Positions 12,494 through 24,115 of a stretch of DNA of 64,000 bases are shown here, piece after piece (position 1 is the stretch's first letter; the number at the start of each line of letters is the position of its first letter). Position numbers and translations under genes: made by a program. Below the pieces are notes generated by a model that made no database searches, had not been told where the DNA came from, and saw only the letters and a program-made list of their open reading frames with translations. Source of the stretch: Lophium mytilinum (lineage: Eukaryota > Ascomycota > Dothideomycetes > Mytilinidiales > Mytilinidiaceae); NCBI GenBank assembly GCA_010093605.1, contig MU004195.1:1383736-1447735 (forward strand), in the 5' to 3' direction.

Positions 12494-13068
12494 GGTGCCA
12501 GCGTCCAGGTCTGGAGTAGCTCGGCAGAAGCGAGACTTGATGATGTTCCAAATCGGGGTCGGCAACTACTGCCTAGCGAACATGGTGGGCGTCCGTGGGT
12601 GAAAACGTTAGTGAAGAGTTGGTCAGGGCAATTGACCAGCTGCTGCGACGAGAGGGCACAGCTCAGATGCAAGCAGTACCCGTGGCGTGGATGCAGTGAA
12701 CCTGGAGTTGGCCCACGGATGAAGCTGTGTTGTTGTTGGTTGGTCGTTCGCTGGTCTCGCTGCGCGACTTTAAGCGAAAAGACGCGGTCTAAGGAAGTGG
12801 GCGGTTTAAGCGGGGCCAGGGCGCACGGACCAGGCAGCTCTCCACGCCAGCTTTCACGACACCACAGCCGCTTTATCCCACGCCTGGCCCCGACCGCGAA
12901 GGCATCCAGATACTGCCCCATCCTCTTCCAAGCCCACCACGCCCACGACCCATACAGTCCTCTTACCGCACCCGCCCGCCGCAGTCTCTTGGGCACTACC
13001 GCGCTACTCTCGCAGCAGCACCGCTCCTTCAACCCCTCTCACTACCCTACCTCCTGCCCACCGCAACT
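12494..13068. promoter_or_regulatory. Shared divergent promoter region
   Basis: This is the 575-base head-to-head spacer between the chromodomain gene (-) and the Rab GTPase gene (+). The part next to the Rab ATG is pyrimidine-rich (CCTTC/CTCTC tracts), as is common in 5' leaders of strongly expressed fungal genes. No TATA box is evident. Confidence 0.4.
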
Positions 13069-14087
<1,019 letters not shown>

Positions 14088-14905
14088 AGCCCTGTCGCTT
14101 CTTACTCACTACAAAGTCAAACTCCTTTCATACGAAATGACTGTACTCTGCGTAACGGAAATGGTATATCAAGCGGACGAGCAAGAGGGCAATGACAGCA
14201 GCGGTTGAGGCATGAACATTTCACGCATGTCTCTCTTGGCATAACTCCCTTTCTCGTTCTCAACACCTACCCCATCTGCTCTACCGCGTACTTCACTTCT
14301 CAATGCAACGTGTCATTCATGCGAAGGTTGGCGTCTGAGAGGAACTGCTGGACATTATTGTTTTTCCTGTTTTGCTTCTTCTACGTAGTTCCTTGTATCT
14401 GCTTGATGGAGGCAGGGGCGGCTTTGAGGAATGCATGGTGGTGTCTTTCCGGGCTGCGAGTAATTTTGGCTTGGCTGTATGATCATGATACAATGAGCAG
14501 CTAAAGAATTCCTTCATTAATCATGCTCTAATCGCAGTTGAGTGAGTGATATATTACGTTGCTTTGGGGCCGCCTGGGTATACGGATTGTTGAAGTGCTT
14601 GTTGCATACTCTGTCCTGGTTTCATGGGACGCATCAAATGACTTCAGACATGTGAATAACTGTACAGAGATACTAGGCTTCAACGGATGCTTCTGTTCTG
14701 ATACTGAGATAGAGCTGACCCATGCAACACACTATATTACTCCTATGCACCTCCCTGCCCCAATGGTATACATCTTGCCACACCAGCCGGACCCTAGATA
14801 AAGAACCTCCGAACCGTTTACCAATCTCTTACTCATACAAAACGCCGGCTAGAAAGCCAAACCCAGTTCCGAAATCCAAACGCTGAACAGGACTAAGGAA
14901 AGAGG
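14088..14905. other. Convergent intergenic region, no gene seen
   Basis: This lies between the 3' ends of the Rab gene and PEX16. Only short unrelated frames occur. It presumably holds both 3'UTRs. No repeat or RNA gene was recognised. Confidence 0.5.
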
Positions 14906-16238
14906 CTATAACGTAGCAGTCGGGAAGTAGTACTGGTCCCAAAGGAACTCATAGTCCTCAATTACGGTCCCCACAATGTCCAGGAGGGGTTTGCCGCGTA
15001 GTTTGCCAGTGACGGAATGAATCCAGGCCCTAATGCTTGTTAGCAAATGCTTTGTATAACGATACCCGGAGGTTGAATGAGCACGTACTTTGTGATATTC
15101 TCATAAAAGGCGCCCCTCATCATCCACCACCCAAGCGCCCACCCTCTCTTCTTCAACTCCTCTCTTTCGAGACCGGTTAGGCCCCTCAGCCCGCCAGCCA
15201 AGCGCTCCTGGAAATCCTTCTTCGCCAGCTGGCGCGCACCGTATTCGATGCTCAAGCCCAGCAACCACGGCTTCCACGTCTTTCGGTCGCCTCTCCACTG
15301 CTGCATCGCGAGCGCATAGACTACAGGACGAATGATATAAAGACACTCCGCTAGCTCGCCCTTCCCACTCACACGATGCAGCAGCGCTTTCGGCGGCTTG
15401 ATATCGTCCGCTGTCAGCACTTTCGAAAGGAGATAGCTCGAGATGTCGCCCGAATCCGGCAAGCTCGGCAGACTCAGCCCCGTCCGTGGCATCGCCCAGT
15501 TCTCGGCCTCCACCTCGCTCTCATTCGGCGGCGTGTCCATCCCATCGGGCGACGCGGCACTCTCCTCTAGAGACGAGGGATCGACTTCGCGCTGCGGCAG
15601 CGGTGGGCTGAGTAGTGGGCGTGAGTTCGTTAGGCGCAGGAGGAGGAGGCGACATATCGCCTTCACGGCTTCCAGGACTACGACGACGCGCCACCGGATT
15701 TTCTCGCCGCGGCGTTTGGCGGCCATTTCCCAGAGTAATTCGGTGTACTGGATCATTTGGAGCAGCAGCGCGGTGCGCTTGTAGGTTGGCGAGGTAGAGG
15801 TCCAGAACTTGGTGTAGCGGTTGTGGGGGGAGGGGTGCTGCTTCGGGGTGCCAGGCATGCGCGCGATGGCTTTTGCGAGTAGGGAGTCATGGTAGAGAGA
15901 GAGGAGCTGGACGCCGCTGTGGACTAGGGAGTTTGTTAGTATCGTTGCGCTCGTGGTGTTGTGGGCTGGAGGGGGGAGCATACGCGACTCGGATGCGATT
16001 TCTGATTCTCTAAAGCGCCCTGCGATACTGTTAGAACCTGGAGGATTCCAGATCAGAGCGTGTTATATCGCGTACCGGGAATGATGTAGGTTAGCGAGCG
16101 CAGCGCAGACTCAATCTGCGACACGGCGCTGGCGTTCTTGGTGATAAAGTCGCTGTAGAGACTCAGCCATCTCGGCGACTGCGATAAGGCGTCGGGCAGG
16201 CGCTGGGTGCCCAGCTTCGCCTGTTTGTACATGGCCAT
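14906..16238 (-). CDS. PEX16: Peroxin 16 (peroxisomal membrane biogenesis)
   Basis: Exons complement(14906..15029, 15089..15923, 15984..16019, 16076..16238) give 385 residues. PEX16 is an integral peroxisomal membrane protein acting early in membrane protein import. Recognisable parts are SPRWLSLYSDFITKNASAV and IESALRSLTYIIPGRFRESE at the N-terminus (across a 36-nt exon), HSGVQLLSLYHDSLLAKA, the central IRPVVYALAMQQW, and RGWALGWWMMRGAFYENITK followed by the last exon ending EDYEFLWDQYYFPTATL. The last exon is needed; reading through its 59-nt intron gives a false early stop at 15040. ATG 16238 (MAMYKQAKLG) is preferred; an in-frame ATG at 16433 would add 65 residues that do not look conserved. 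Confidence 0.93.
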
Positions 16239-17123
16239 CACATCAAGCCCTCGGGGAGCTGTGCGATGGGTTGGGGTAGAGCGTGGTAGGGGGAAGGTGG
16301 AGGTGGTTGGCGGGAATCTGGGGATACTTGGAAGCACGTCACGTTCTCGTCTCGTGCCGAGGTTGCGGAGAGTAGCCCCTTTGACAATGACTTTTTCGAC
16401 ATTCATGTTGACTTCCTTCTCGAGATAATTCATCTCTTTCTGAAACCTCCAGTAAGTACTTTTTTCATATTGTGTTCATACAATTGCATGGATAAAGAAG
16501 CTTGAGGTTCCCGTCTCAACTTACTTCTGATGAGCCTATGCAGTGAATACAGTCCGCTGTATAACATCGTTCTCGTTCTAGATTCGAACCTCAGGGCATG
16601 CTTCAAGGTGTAAACGTTACGAGCCTACAACTCTCTTATTTATTCATACCTCGACATGCCCACGAAAAATTGAACCATGTGACTTCGCGCAACCGTGTAT
16701 ACGCGTCTGGAGCAAGAACTTTTTGCTTCGGCCATCTCCGTATCCTTGTCTGGACAATTACAAAGCATTGTAGCACGCGTTTCGTCTTATGACTCTTTTC
16801 TCCTTCTGCATTGGGTGAGGCTCAGCAAAATCCATATCTCCAGAATCTTCACCGCTTTCGCCAAGCGTTGCCTAGCTGCCTGGGTATCTGCTATTATATT
16901 CCATGAGCATTGCGCGGCTATATTGTGTGTCCAGCATTCACTTTCTCATTTATAATTCACAAACATGCAGCGTGACACGAACTGTCCGCATATATAAACA
17001 GCTTCCTCTTACCCCTGTTCCTTCATTCTCTCATCTTCGTCTGTAACCGCCTCCCCAACACCAACCCACATCAAGATCAACACAAGGATCGTAACACTCA
17101 ATACCATCACTTCTCACGCCAAG
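16239..17123. other. Divergent intergenic region of PEX16 and the HD-domain gene
   Basis: No convincing gene. It contains the leaders of both flanking genes and the TATA box at 16991. The stretch just before 17124 is CA-rich and pyrimidine-rich, like a fungal 5'UTR. Confidence 0.5.
16991..16998 (+). promoter_or_regulatory. TATA box of HD-domain gene
   Basis: TATATAAA is 126 bases before the ATG at 17124 and is followed by a C/T-rich leader, a good match to a fungal core promoter. Confidence 0.6.
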
Positions 17124-17783
17124 ATGGAAAATGCGCTCCCAATTCCTACCGAGAAGAAGGCTGTCTTTGCCAAGGTCCGGGAGTTCGTGGAAAACTACAT
17201 GTCCGCCTACGATTCATCTCACGATTGGTCACATATCCAACGCGTGACCTCCAACGGCCTGCGAATCTTCCTCGGTGAGAAAGAAATCAACCCTTGGTTC
17301 ACGGAATCACTCGACCCCACAGCCATCTTTATGGGTTGTCTGATGCACGATGTCGGCGACCACAAGTACGTCACCGGCGTCCCCAACCCCAACGAGATCT
17401 CAGATGCTCTGGTCAGCCTGGGCGTCGATGCTCAACTTGCGATGAAGGTGCAGGAGATCGGCACTTGGGTCTCCTACTCCAAGGAGGCCAAAGATCCCGA
17501 GACCTCGCATGCTATGCTAAAGAAGCATCCGGAACTGCGGATCGTCCAAGATGCGGATCGCTTGGATGCGATTGGGGCTGTGGGTGTGGGTAGGTGCTTC
17601 ACTTATCATGGAGCCAAGGGCACGGGTTCAATGCAGTACTCGATCGACCATTATGACGAAAAGCTGCTAAAGCTTGAAACCATGATGAAGACGGAAACAG
17701 GAACAAAGCTGGCGCGGGAGCGGACAGGGGTCCTGAGGATGATCAAAGAGGCTTGGGAGAAGGAGACAGAGTTGGCCTTTTAG
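17124..17783 (+). CDS. HD-domain phosphohydrolase (YedJ-like)
   Basis: Single exon, 219 residues, from the first ATG after a TATA box. The HD metal-binding motifs are present: SSHDWSHIQRV near residue 32-42, MHDVGDHKY near 74-82, and QDADRLDAIGAVGVGR near 140-155, followed by the helical tail with RCFTYHG and a C-terminal Leu/Lys-rich helix. Proteins of this set are metal-dependent phosphohydrolases or phosphodiesterases acting on nucleotides; the true substrate in fungi is not established. No signal peptide or membrane segment, so probably cytosolic. Confidence 0.9.
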   Translation: MENALPIPTEKKAVFAKVREFVENYMSAYDSSHDWSHIQRVTSNGLRIFLGEKEINPWFTESLDPTAIFMGCLMHDVGDHKYVTGVPNPNEISDALVSLGVDAQLAMKVQEIGTWVSYSKEAKDPETSHAMLKKHPELRIVQDADRLDAIGAVGVGRCFTYHGAKGTGSMQYSIDHYDEKLLKLETMMKTETGTKLARERTGVLRMIKEAWEKETELAF

Positions 17784-18537
17784 AGGTCAATGAGTGAGAA
17801 AGGACGTCGCTGCAAAGCGGTGATGTTCTCCAGCTGGCAATGAGTCTTCACAGACGAGCGTGATTGACAGTGCCAGGTAGTCTACTGATTCTTGTTGGAG
17901 TATCCCACTACGATCTCTATCATCACATGAAGGTGATGATTGGGCCAGTGATTATTTGAGTTTCCCCTAGGTTTGCTTCCCTTGCGATTGTGTGATCATA
18001 TGCATACCGAACTCAGTATCTGAATTGAATATCATCATTTCCGCTATCCTACATTTATATCAATATACTGCATGTCTGTAACTCTTTTCCTATCAGATAC
18101 TCTTTGAACGTGTCTCTCGCTCACATGCGAGGTGTGAACTAATCATGAACTTCAGTCAATTTGGTGCAGACGGATAGCCTATTGAGCATTTATTGATTTT
18201 CGAGCGAACAGCATTTCTAAGATCGCTGTTCCACGGTTCCATCTACTTATATCATTTAGCATTCGGTTCTTACGCTGTGTCAAGTGAACGCTACACCTTC
18301 ACAACTTCCTTGATTGAAGCTACTCTCGGTACACATGGTCACGCAGCTCTGGTTCTCGAGGAGTTGTAGCTTCACTATACTAAGGTGAGTGGTAAGGAAG
18401 ACAATGTGAGAATAGAACCCGTTGATACCAATATAGGGAGCCATTGAAGACAAACGAACCGAAACAATTGATCTAAGCAAGAAATCTTTCCGAAAGTTCC
18501 CGAATATGATCGCCACTGCCTTCATTCATGCGGCCCC
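17784..18537. other. Convergent intergenic region, no gene seen
   Basis: Moderately AT-rich sequence between the HD-domain gene and the first BTB gene; it probably holds both 3'UTRs. No repeat or RNA gene recognised. Confidence 0.5.
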
Positions 18538-19471
18538 CTACCCCCAAGTTCCCCTAGAATTATAACTATGCTGCTCAAAGTCTCCACTACGGTGTCTCTT
18601 CAACAGATCGTATGCGAGACCGGGTATGTCCTTAACAACCGCCTCAACCTCCGGCTTGTCCAGGATCGCCGAATGCTCCAACATAACCTTCACAAGCGGC
18701 TCCCGTAAGCCTAAGTCCACATCCAGTGTGGTTTCAAAGACGACGCGGATAGCAGTAGGGAACTCTTCGTGTGTCCAGCCAGTCGTCACCGCAGCGGTGA
18801 ATCGCTCCTGTGCGAGGAGCTTCAGGCCCTTGATATTGTATTTGTCTGCTATGGCGTACATCTTCGCGTGGAAGACGAGGCATGGGAAGCCTTCCGAGGG
18901 CTTTGGGAAGTCTTGTGACCGTCGTACCTTTTTCCCCCTTTTTAGAACTAGTGGAACAGGTCGCGAGCTTTGTGCCCTGGGTGCAAACGGATCGAAAAAG
19001 TCGTCAGGACTTGCTTCCATACCAGGGTCGGGCGCCTGTGCTTTGTCGCTTGTAGGCTCTCCCCGCGTCATATTGAGCACCGAGTAGTCGAGATGGTAAA
19101 AGTAGTATACCATAGCCTTGACGTGTTCGGGTTCGTCATCATGCAGCGTCATTTCAGCACTTTCAACTTCCTGCGATTTACAACACCGTTAGTCTAACTT
19201 CTAGGTTCGTACTGGGAAAACACGAAGGGATCTACCTTGCCACCAAATCTGGAAGATGCAGCAAAGACCTCGGACCGCGGAAAGACGATTGCCCGGTGGA
19301 CATTGTGTGTCTCGGACCCACAGATGATTTTGAAATCAGAGTAATCTGCGGACTTGAACACACTGATTGAAGTTTTGATGAGCGTGACAGCCTCGTCCCT
19401 AAACATGTCTGAACTTACGAGGCTAAGGACTGGAGGAGGTCAGACTGCAGCGAGGCCTGCAGTTCAGCCAT
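18538..19471 (-). CDS. BTB/POZ domain protein, copy 1
   Basis: Exons complement(18538..19170, 19236..19362, 19419..19471) give 270 residues. The BTB core starts SADYSDFKIICGSETHNVHR and continues FPRSEVFAASSRFGGKEVES and then EHVKAMVYYFYHLDY. A Ser/Pro/Lys-rich linker of about 55 residues (roughly 95-150) separates it from a C-terminal helical part (FHAKMYAIADKYNIKGLK, EFPTAIRVVFETT). This is the large fungal BTB family of unknown function, possibly CUL3 adaptors. Its neighbour at 19976-20761 is a tandem paralogue with the same two intron positions and phases. The first exon ATG GCC GAA is inferred from a GTAAGTTC donor that also occurs in the paralogue. Confidence 0.85.
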
Positions 19472-19975
19472 GATGGCCGGGGAACGCGTACGGCAAAGTA
19501 TTAGCTCCACAAAAGGTACGAGGTGACGCCTTCGTGTGAAGGAGAAGGGAGGATGATGAAAGGAAGTGGACTTGGAGGTTGCGAGTGTGCTGCATGGAGC
19601 TGCAAGGCTGAGAGTGACGACCAATCATCGTGCTTCAGCCGCCGTTGCACTGCGTCCATCTGGCTACCAGCATAATAGATATTCAAAGGCTGCGATGGAA
19701 CCGAGAGACTGCGCTTACTGAAGAAGTACGTACTTATCTAATGCGCGGTTTCTTCTTATACAACGTTAGTAATTCGAAGAATATGTTTACGTGACTTCTT
19801 TGCTAAAGTATCAACGAATCCCTGGACTTCGTAAGTTTGATAGTAGTGCACACTTGCATTTGATCTCAACATTGACGCAGAATCTATTACAAAAAAACTA
19901 TAAAAAGTCCTTAGACAAAGAGGACATAAAAATGTACTGGTAGCCCTAAATGCGTCTCATGGCCATGGAGGTTGC
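19472..19975. other. Promoter of BTB copy 1 and 3' region of BTB copy 2
   Basis: No gene. It contains a promoter block shared with the paralogue (see 19590-19632). The part next to copy 2 is AT-rich, as expected for a 3'UTR. Confidence 0.5.
19590..19632 (-). promoter_or_regulatory. Promoter block shared with BTB copy 2
   Basis: On the + strand GCTGCAAGGC is followed within about 20 bases by CCAATCAYC (19621-19629). The same order and spacing occurs upstream of copy 2 (GCTGCAAGGC then CCAATCACC at 20933-20941). The CCAAT element lies about 150 and 172 bases before the respective ATGs, so the duplication included the promoter and this core has been kept. Confidence 0.5.
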
Positions 19976-20761
19976 CTAATCATAATCATATTCATCTACT
20001 GCTTCTGGAATCTCCACAGCAAGATGGCAAGAGTAATCCTGGCGATGTCTCCTAAAGAGCTCATACGAGAGCTCAGAGATGTCTTTCACGACTGTCTCTA
20101 CCTCCTTCTTATCCAGAAGCGACGACTTCTCAAGCAAAACATCCACTATGATGTCTCGAAGACCAAGATCCGTTTCCGGCGTCGTCTCGTAGGCAATGCG
20201 TATCGCGGTGGGAAACTCGTCGTGCGACCAATCCTCTTCCACGGCTCCAGTGAAGCGCACCTTTGCCGTCTGCTTCAGATCCTCGATGTTGTACTTGTCC
20301 GCTAGGGCGTACATGTGGGCATGGAAGACAAGACCGGGGGCGGAAGGAGTGGGAACAAGGTAAATAAGATGGTAGAAATAGTAGACCATAGCCTGGACAT
20401 GCTCAGGTTCGTCGCCGTGCAGAGTGATCTCGTCTCTCTCAGCTTCCTATAATTTGGGAACTCGTTAGTAGAGAAGACTTCTCTAGGCTCTTTCTAGTGT
20501 TTTCTCACCTGGCCACCAAATCTGCAGGATGCAGCGAGATATTCGCATCGCGGGAAGATGATCGCCTTGTGTACGCGATGCGTCTCAGATCCACAAATGA
20601 TTTTGAAATCGGAATAGTCCTCGGATCTGAATAAACTAGTTGCGGAACGCCTCAGTAAAATGCCTTCATTTTTATAGGGATTTATAACAGCGAACTTACG
20701 TATCTAAGGATGCAACAAGCTGGGTTTGTAGCCTTTTCTGTAATCTATCCATGGAGGCCAT
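19976..20761 (-). CDS. BTB/POZ domain protein, copy 2
   Basis: Exons complement(19976..20446, 20509..20626, 20700..20761) give 216 residues. The BTB core is SEDYSDFKIICGSETHRVHK, then FPRCEYLAASCRFGGQEAER and EHVQAMVYYFYHLIY, followed directly by FHAHMYALADKYNIEDLK and EFPTAIRIAYETT. It is a tandem duplicate of the upstream BTB gene in the same orientation, with identical intron phases, but lacks the long linker: only VPTPSAPG separates the two conserved parts. The acidic tail ends VDEYDYD. Function unknown; a protein-protein adaptor is likely from the fold. Confidence 0.87.
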
Positions 20762-21180
20762 AGATGACGACAACGAGAAGTTTTTCGCAAGAGTTCAGAT
20801 CTACAAGAGCATGGAAAGGGGATTTTCGTTGATGTGCAAGGAGTGAGGAAAGCAAGAAGTAGAAAGGATTGCGGCGAAGACAGCTGCGCGCGGCTGCCAG
20901 GCTGCAAGGCCGACGATGGCCGCCAATCACCACTGGGTGTCTATGCACAACCTGATGTAGCACTAGAGCACATCTGGCTACCTGGATGATTTCGCTATCG
21001 AAAGGATTAGGCAGAAACATGACACTCTTTTCTATAGTCTGACGTTGGACCCAAAGCGTGCTGTTAAGTTAGAAGGTACGTCGATCAAACACGCATAAGG
21101 TAAAAAGGGACGAAGAGAAGTAGTAGCGCCCCAACTGAAACTAAAGCGGTATTATTTTACTACTTTTCTGTCCCCATGGC
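20762..21180. promoter_or_regulatory. Upstream region of BTB copy 2
   Basis: No gene. It contains the conserved GCTGCAAGGC ... CCAATCACC block at about 20900-20941. The rest is unremarkable. Confidence 0.45.
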
Positions 21181-22014
21181 TCATTGCACGCAGCAAGTAT
21201 CCTTCACATCAATGTCCTCCTCATCCCCACCTTCCTTCCCGACCTTTAACTCTCCTCTCCCACCTCCAGCAATATAGTACCATCCAGTAACAGCACCGTC
21301 GTTCCTAAACTCCCGCCTCCCCGTCCTGCTATGAATGGCACCACTCTTCCACGCTTCCCTCGCTCTCCGCCACATCTCCCGCGCCGTCACAAAACCCAGC
21401 CAGGAGAGGAATATTACGAGGAGAACCCCGCTGACGGATCCTAACATTGTATGCTCGAGATCCGGGTAGGTGAGGATCATTTCCACGTCTTGATATACCA
21501 GCGCTACTCCAGCCACCGCTCAGGATCCGACGTATCCGCAGATACCTGCCTCTTCTTCTTCGTGAAGGAGATGCTTCGGAGTAGGCGCAGCGGCCTTGCG
21601 GGCTTATGCTGATGCGGAGCTGGCGGAGCTGGCGAGCGAGGGTATAGATGCAGGCTTTTAGAGTTTGTGAACACGTCTCCGGTTTGCTCTTGCGTCAGAG
21701 GCGGGTCGTGGAAAGACGTGGCAGGTTTGCGGTTCGCCCGAATGAGGATGAAAACGTAGGCAAAGACGGAGGGCGGGCGCTGGACGTGGTGTTGTGGATC
21801 GCGGTACATGGAGTGCGCTACTACACCTTCAATATGTGTAGGTAGGTAACTTAGACAATAGATTCCGAGTGTGGTTCCAAAGAGCTCCGGAGATGCTACC
21901 GTGCTTTGGTGCATGAGGGGACGATGTCGGAGCTGTCCAGCGCCTCCGAGACATTCTGCGCACTTTATCGATGTCTATGTTCTTTATCGAACCTAATCTC
22001 TTTGATCTCGCCAT
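21181..22014 (-). CDS. Possible small gene(s), structure unresolved
   Basis: Three overlapping minus-strand frames: 21829..22014 (basic N-terminal piece), 21504..21914 (including YRDPQHHVQRPPSVFAY and DPPLTQEQTGDVFTNSK, which reads like genuine protein) and 21181..21516 (one hydrophobic segment, SVSGVLLVIFLSWLGFVTA, then a basic and an acidic tail). They may be exons of one single-pass membrane protein joined by introns that I could not fix with confidence; AGGCAG|GTATCT near 21548 is a candidate donor. I do not recognise the family. It could also be noncoding. Confidence 0.3.
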
Positions 22015-22791
22015 CGAGGTCTTCTTGGCTGTGGGGTGCGCGGTAAGCGTGGTTGAGCCTCCGCATCCGGTGCGTTTCTTTGTCCCGACACCACTTTCTC
22101 TTTGCTACCCAGAGGCGTTCGCTTCGCTATTGGGTTTCGATTTCGAAATCTAGGCTCTCCGAATGTCTCGCCTTATGGTATTCTGGCCTTTTGCAAACCT
22201 TTTCTCGACCTCGAGCGGGTGTGGGACATCCCCAGATGCTGTCTTCTTTCGGGCGACGACGTAAGATGAGTCCGCGGAGGGAGTTCCGGACGGTGTAGGG
22301 ATATGTATCTCTGATTTCAGCTGTTGTTGAAATGTCGAGCTTCGCTGTAGACATCTGGCAAGCGCGCTAAGCCTGTCGGACCGCGAGAGGTTGGGGTGTT
22401 AGTCGAGTTTCTCTTGAGACTCTGGAATGTCTGAGGAACTTGATTCGCGTGAGAGCGGGTAGATGGACGAAGGCACAGAATTATCGGGTAGCTGTAAAGT
22501 TTTAGTGCGTGGGAAAGACCAAGAGAGAGAAAAGTCAATTACGACTTTATTTTCAATAACGCGTGTATACAGAGAGGCATACGCCGTCTAGAGCTTCTGT
22601 GTGCTGGCCCGAGGTTTCCTATAGGCTTGGATTGGGGTCTATGTTAGAAGTGAGCTCACTCCTTCCAGGAGATTAGTGTTGTAGAGCGGTAACCGCAAAA
22701 GAGCAAAAAGACGGCCTATTACAAATAACCTTCTTTAGCCCACGACCACCGCCCTAAACACCACAACGCCTCTCCATATAATAGATATGGC
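22015..22791. other. Intergenic region, no gene seen
   Basis: Only short random frames; no recognised domain or RNA. It adjoins the Pol III-like unit at 22792-23030. Confidence 0.4.
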
Positions 22792-23030
22792 AAAAAAAGA
22801 TTAAAAGAGCAAAAACACCACCTCCCCCGATGGGAGGTGTAGAAAACCCGTTCTCCAGGTTTTCTCCGTAGCCGGTTCACTTGCTCACGCCCGTAGGTTA
22901 GCTTATTGCAAGTACCGTATATGCTAATTCTCGCTTTGGGAATCGAACCCGGGGCGAGTTGGCGACGTCGGCCGGCTCGGTTGGTGTGGGGCGGTGCTCG
23001 GAGGGAGAGCGGGACCAACTAGGCAAAGCT
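22792..23030 (-). ncRNA. tRNA-like Pol III unit, SINE or structured ncRNA candidate
   Basis: Read on the minus strand there is an A-box-like TTGCCTAGTTGG (23026-23015) and a perfect B box GGTTCGATTCC (22949-22939), start to start 77 bases. GCTTTG and CAAAGC flank the pair like an acceptor stem, but the T arm is too short for a normal tRNA. About 100 bases of unrelated body follow, then two hairpins: an 8-bp stem AGAAAACC/GGTTTTCT (22841-22865) and an 8-bp stem CACCTCCC/GGGAGGTG (22819-22839). The unit ends in T5 (22815-22811) and T7 (22798-22792), both possible Pol III terminators. This head-body-T-run layout is that of a tRNA-derived SINE or a Pol III ncRNA. Copy number cannot be judged here. 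Confidence 0.45.
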
Positions 23031-24115
23031 GTTTGTTAGTGATATACGGCCAAAATAAACTCAATTATATACCCTGATTCAACGCGCCACGCCACAGGTA
23101 TATACAATTCAGTGACTAGGCCTCGGGAATCTACTCGGCCTGTGTACGACTCTGTCAGCGAGGTTCTCAAAATGCAATATGCTCATCTCACCTCACTGTA
23201 TGTTGCTGCGACGACGAAATCCGTCCTTCACGCCCCAGCAGCGCCATCACCACTGCCCAAGCCATCTCACCCCCGCCATCCGCCTGCGCTCGCCGCTCAT
23301 AAAGCTCAACGCGACTTCACCACCGGCTTCATCACCGACTTCTCCCGCCCCTGTGTCTCCCCCCTGAATCTCACCACGGCCACCGACAACGCCGGCATTC
23401 TGAGGATCTAGCCACCATCACCACCCTCAACGCCCTTCACCAGCCAGCGTCGCGACCCAGGCCGCACTGCCGTCCTCCTCAACGCCAGACCTCAACGCCA
23501 GACCTCAACGCCAGACCCCAACGCCAGACCCTCGCGGCAACCTCAATGCGCACCTCGCTCTCAGCTCCGACGTCACCACACCCAGCTCAACGCCCTTAAT
23601 CACAGGAATGCAAGCATGTCTCACCTTACGGAATGCATACGCGGCGATGATATGCCAACCTTTACACTCCATGGAACAGGAATGGGAAAACATGAGAAGG
23701 CGATAAGAGAAGCTGGGAGTAGTAGGGGAAGGCATGCATGCATTAGGGTAGGGTGGGATGATGAGATGAGCGAGGCATGTACATAGGGGAGGGAATACAA
23801 TGAGGCTAGGCAAGGCGATGATATGAGCGCGGCACCAAGATATCCTTCTTTCTTTCTTTCTAGAGAGCACGGAGGGAATGCGCGAGGCGGTAGACAGATA
23901 GATAAGTAGAGGAAATCATAGCATTCGTCGCGAAAGCCTACAAAGTCATACCATCTGATCTAAACCCAAGGAAGCAAAGGAGAGAAAGTACCAAAAGAAC
24001 GATATACACAAAAGGACAACAAACCATAACAAACCAAATACACAAGAAGCCTTCCAATCAATTTGCCCTTCCCTCTCCCTCCAATCCCACCGTCCCACCA
24101 AACCCCCTCTCCCCT
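23031..24115. other. Intergenic region, no gene seen
   Basis: C-rich part at 23160-23600 with Pro/Ser-rich frames that look like composition artefacts, then purine-rich sequence. It contains the 13-base tandem repeat at 23478. Confidence 0.45.
23478..23529 (+). repeat. 13-bp tandem repeat, 4 copies
   Basis: Unit CTCAACGCCAGAC occurs three times exactly and a fourth time with one change (CCCAACGCCAGAC). CTCAACGCC also recurs singly nearby (about 23430, 23588). A minisatellite in noncoding DNA. Confidence 0.9.

Noticed and set aside
16560-16590. B-box-like GGTTCGAATCT on the minus strand near PEX16
   Set aside because: No A box at a suitable distance, no stem pairing and no terminator T run, so not taken as a tRNA.
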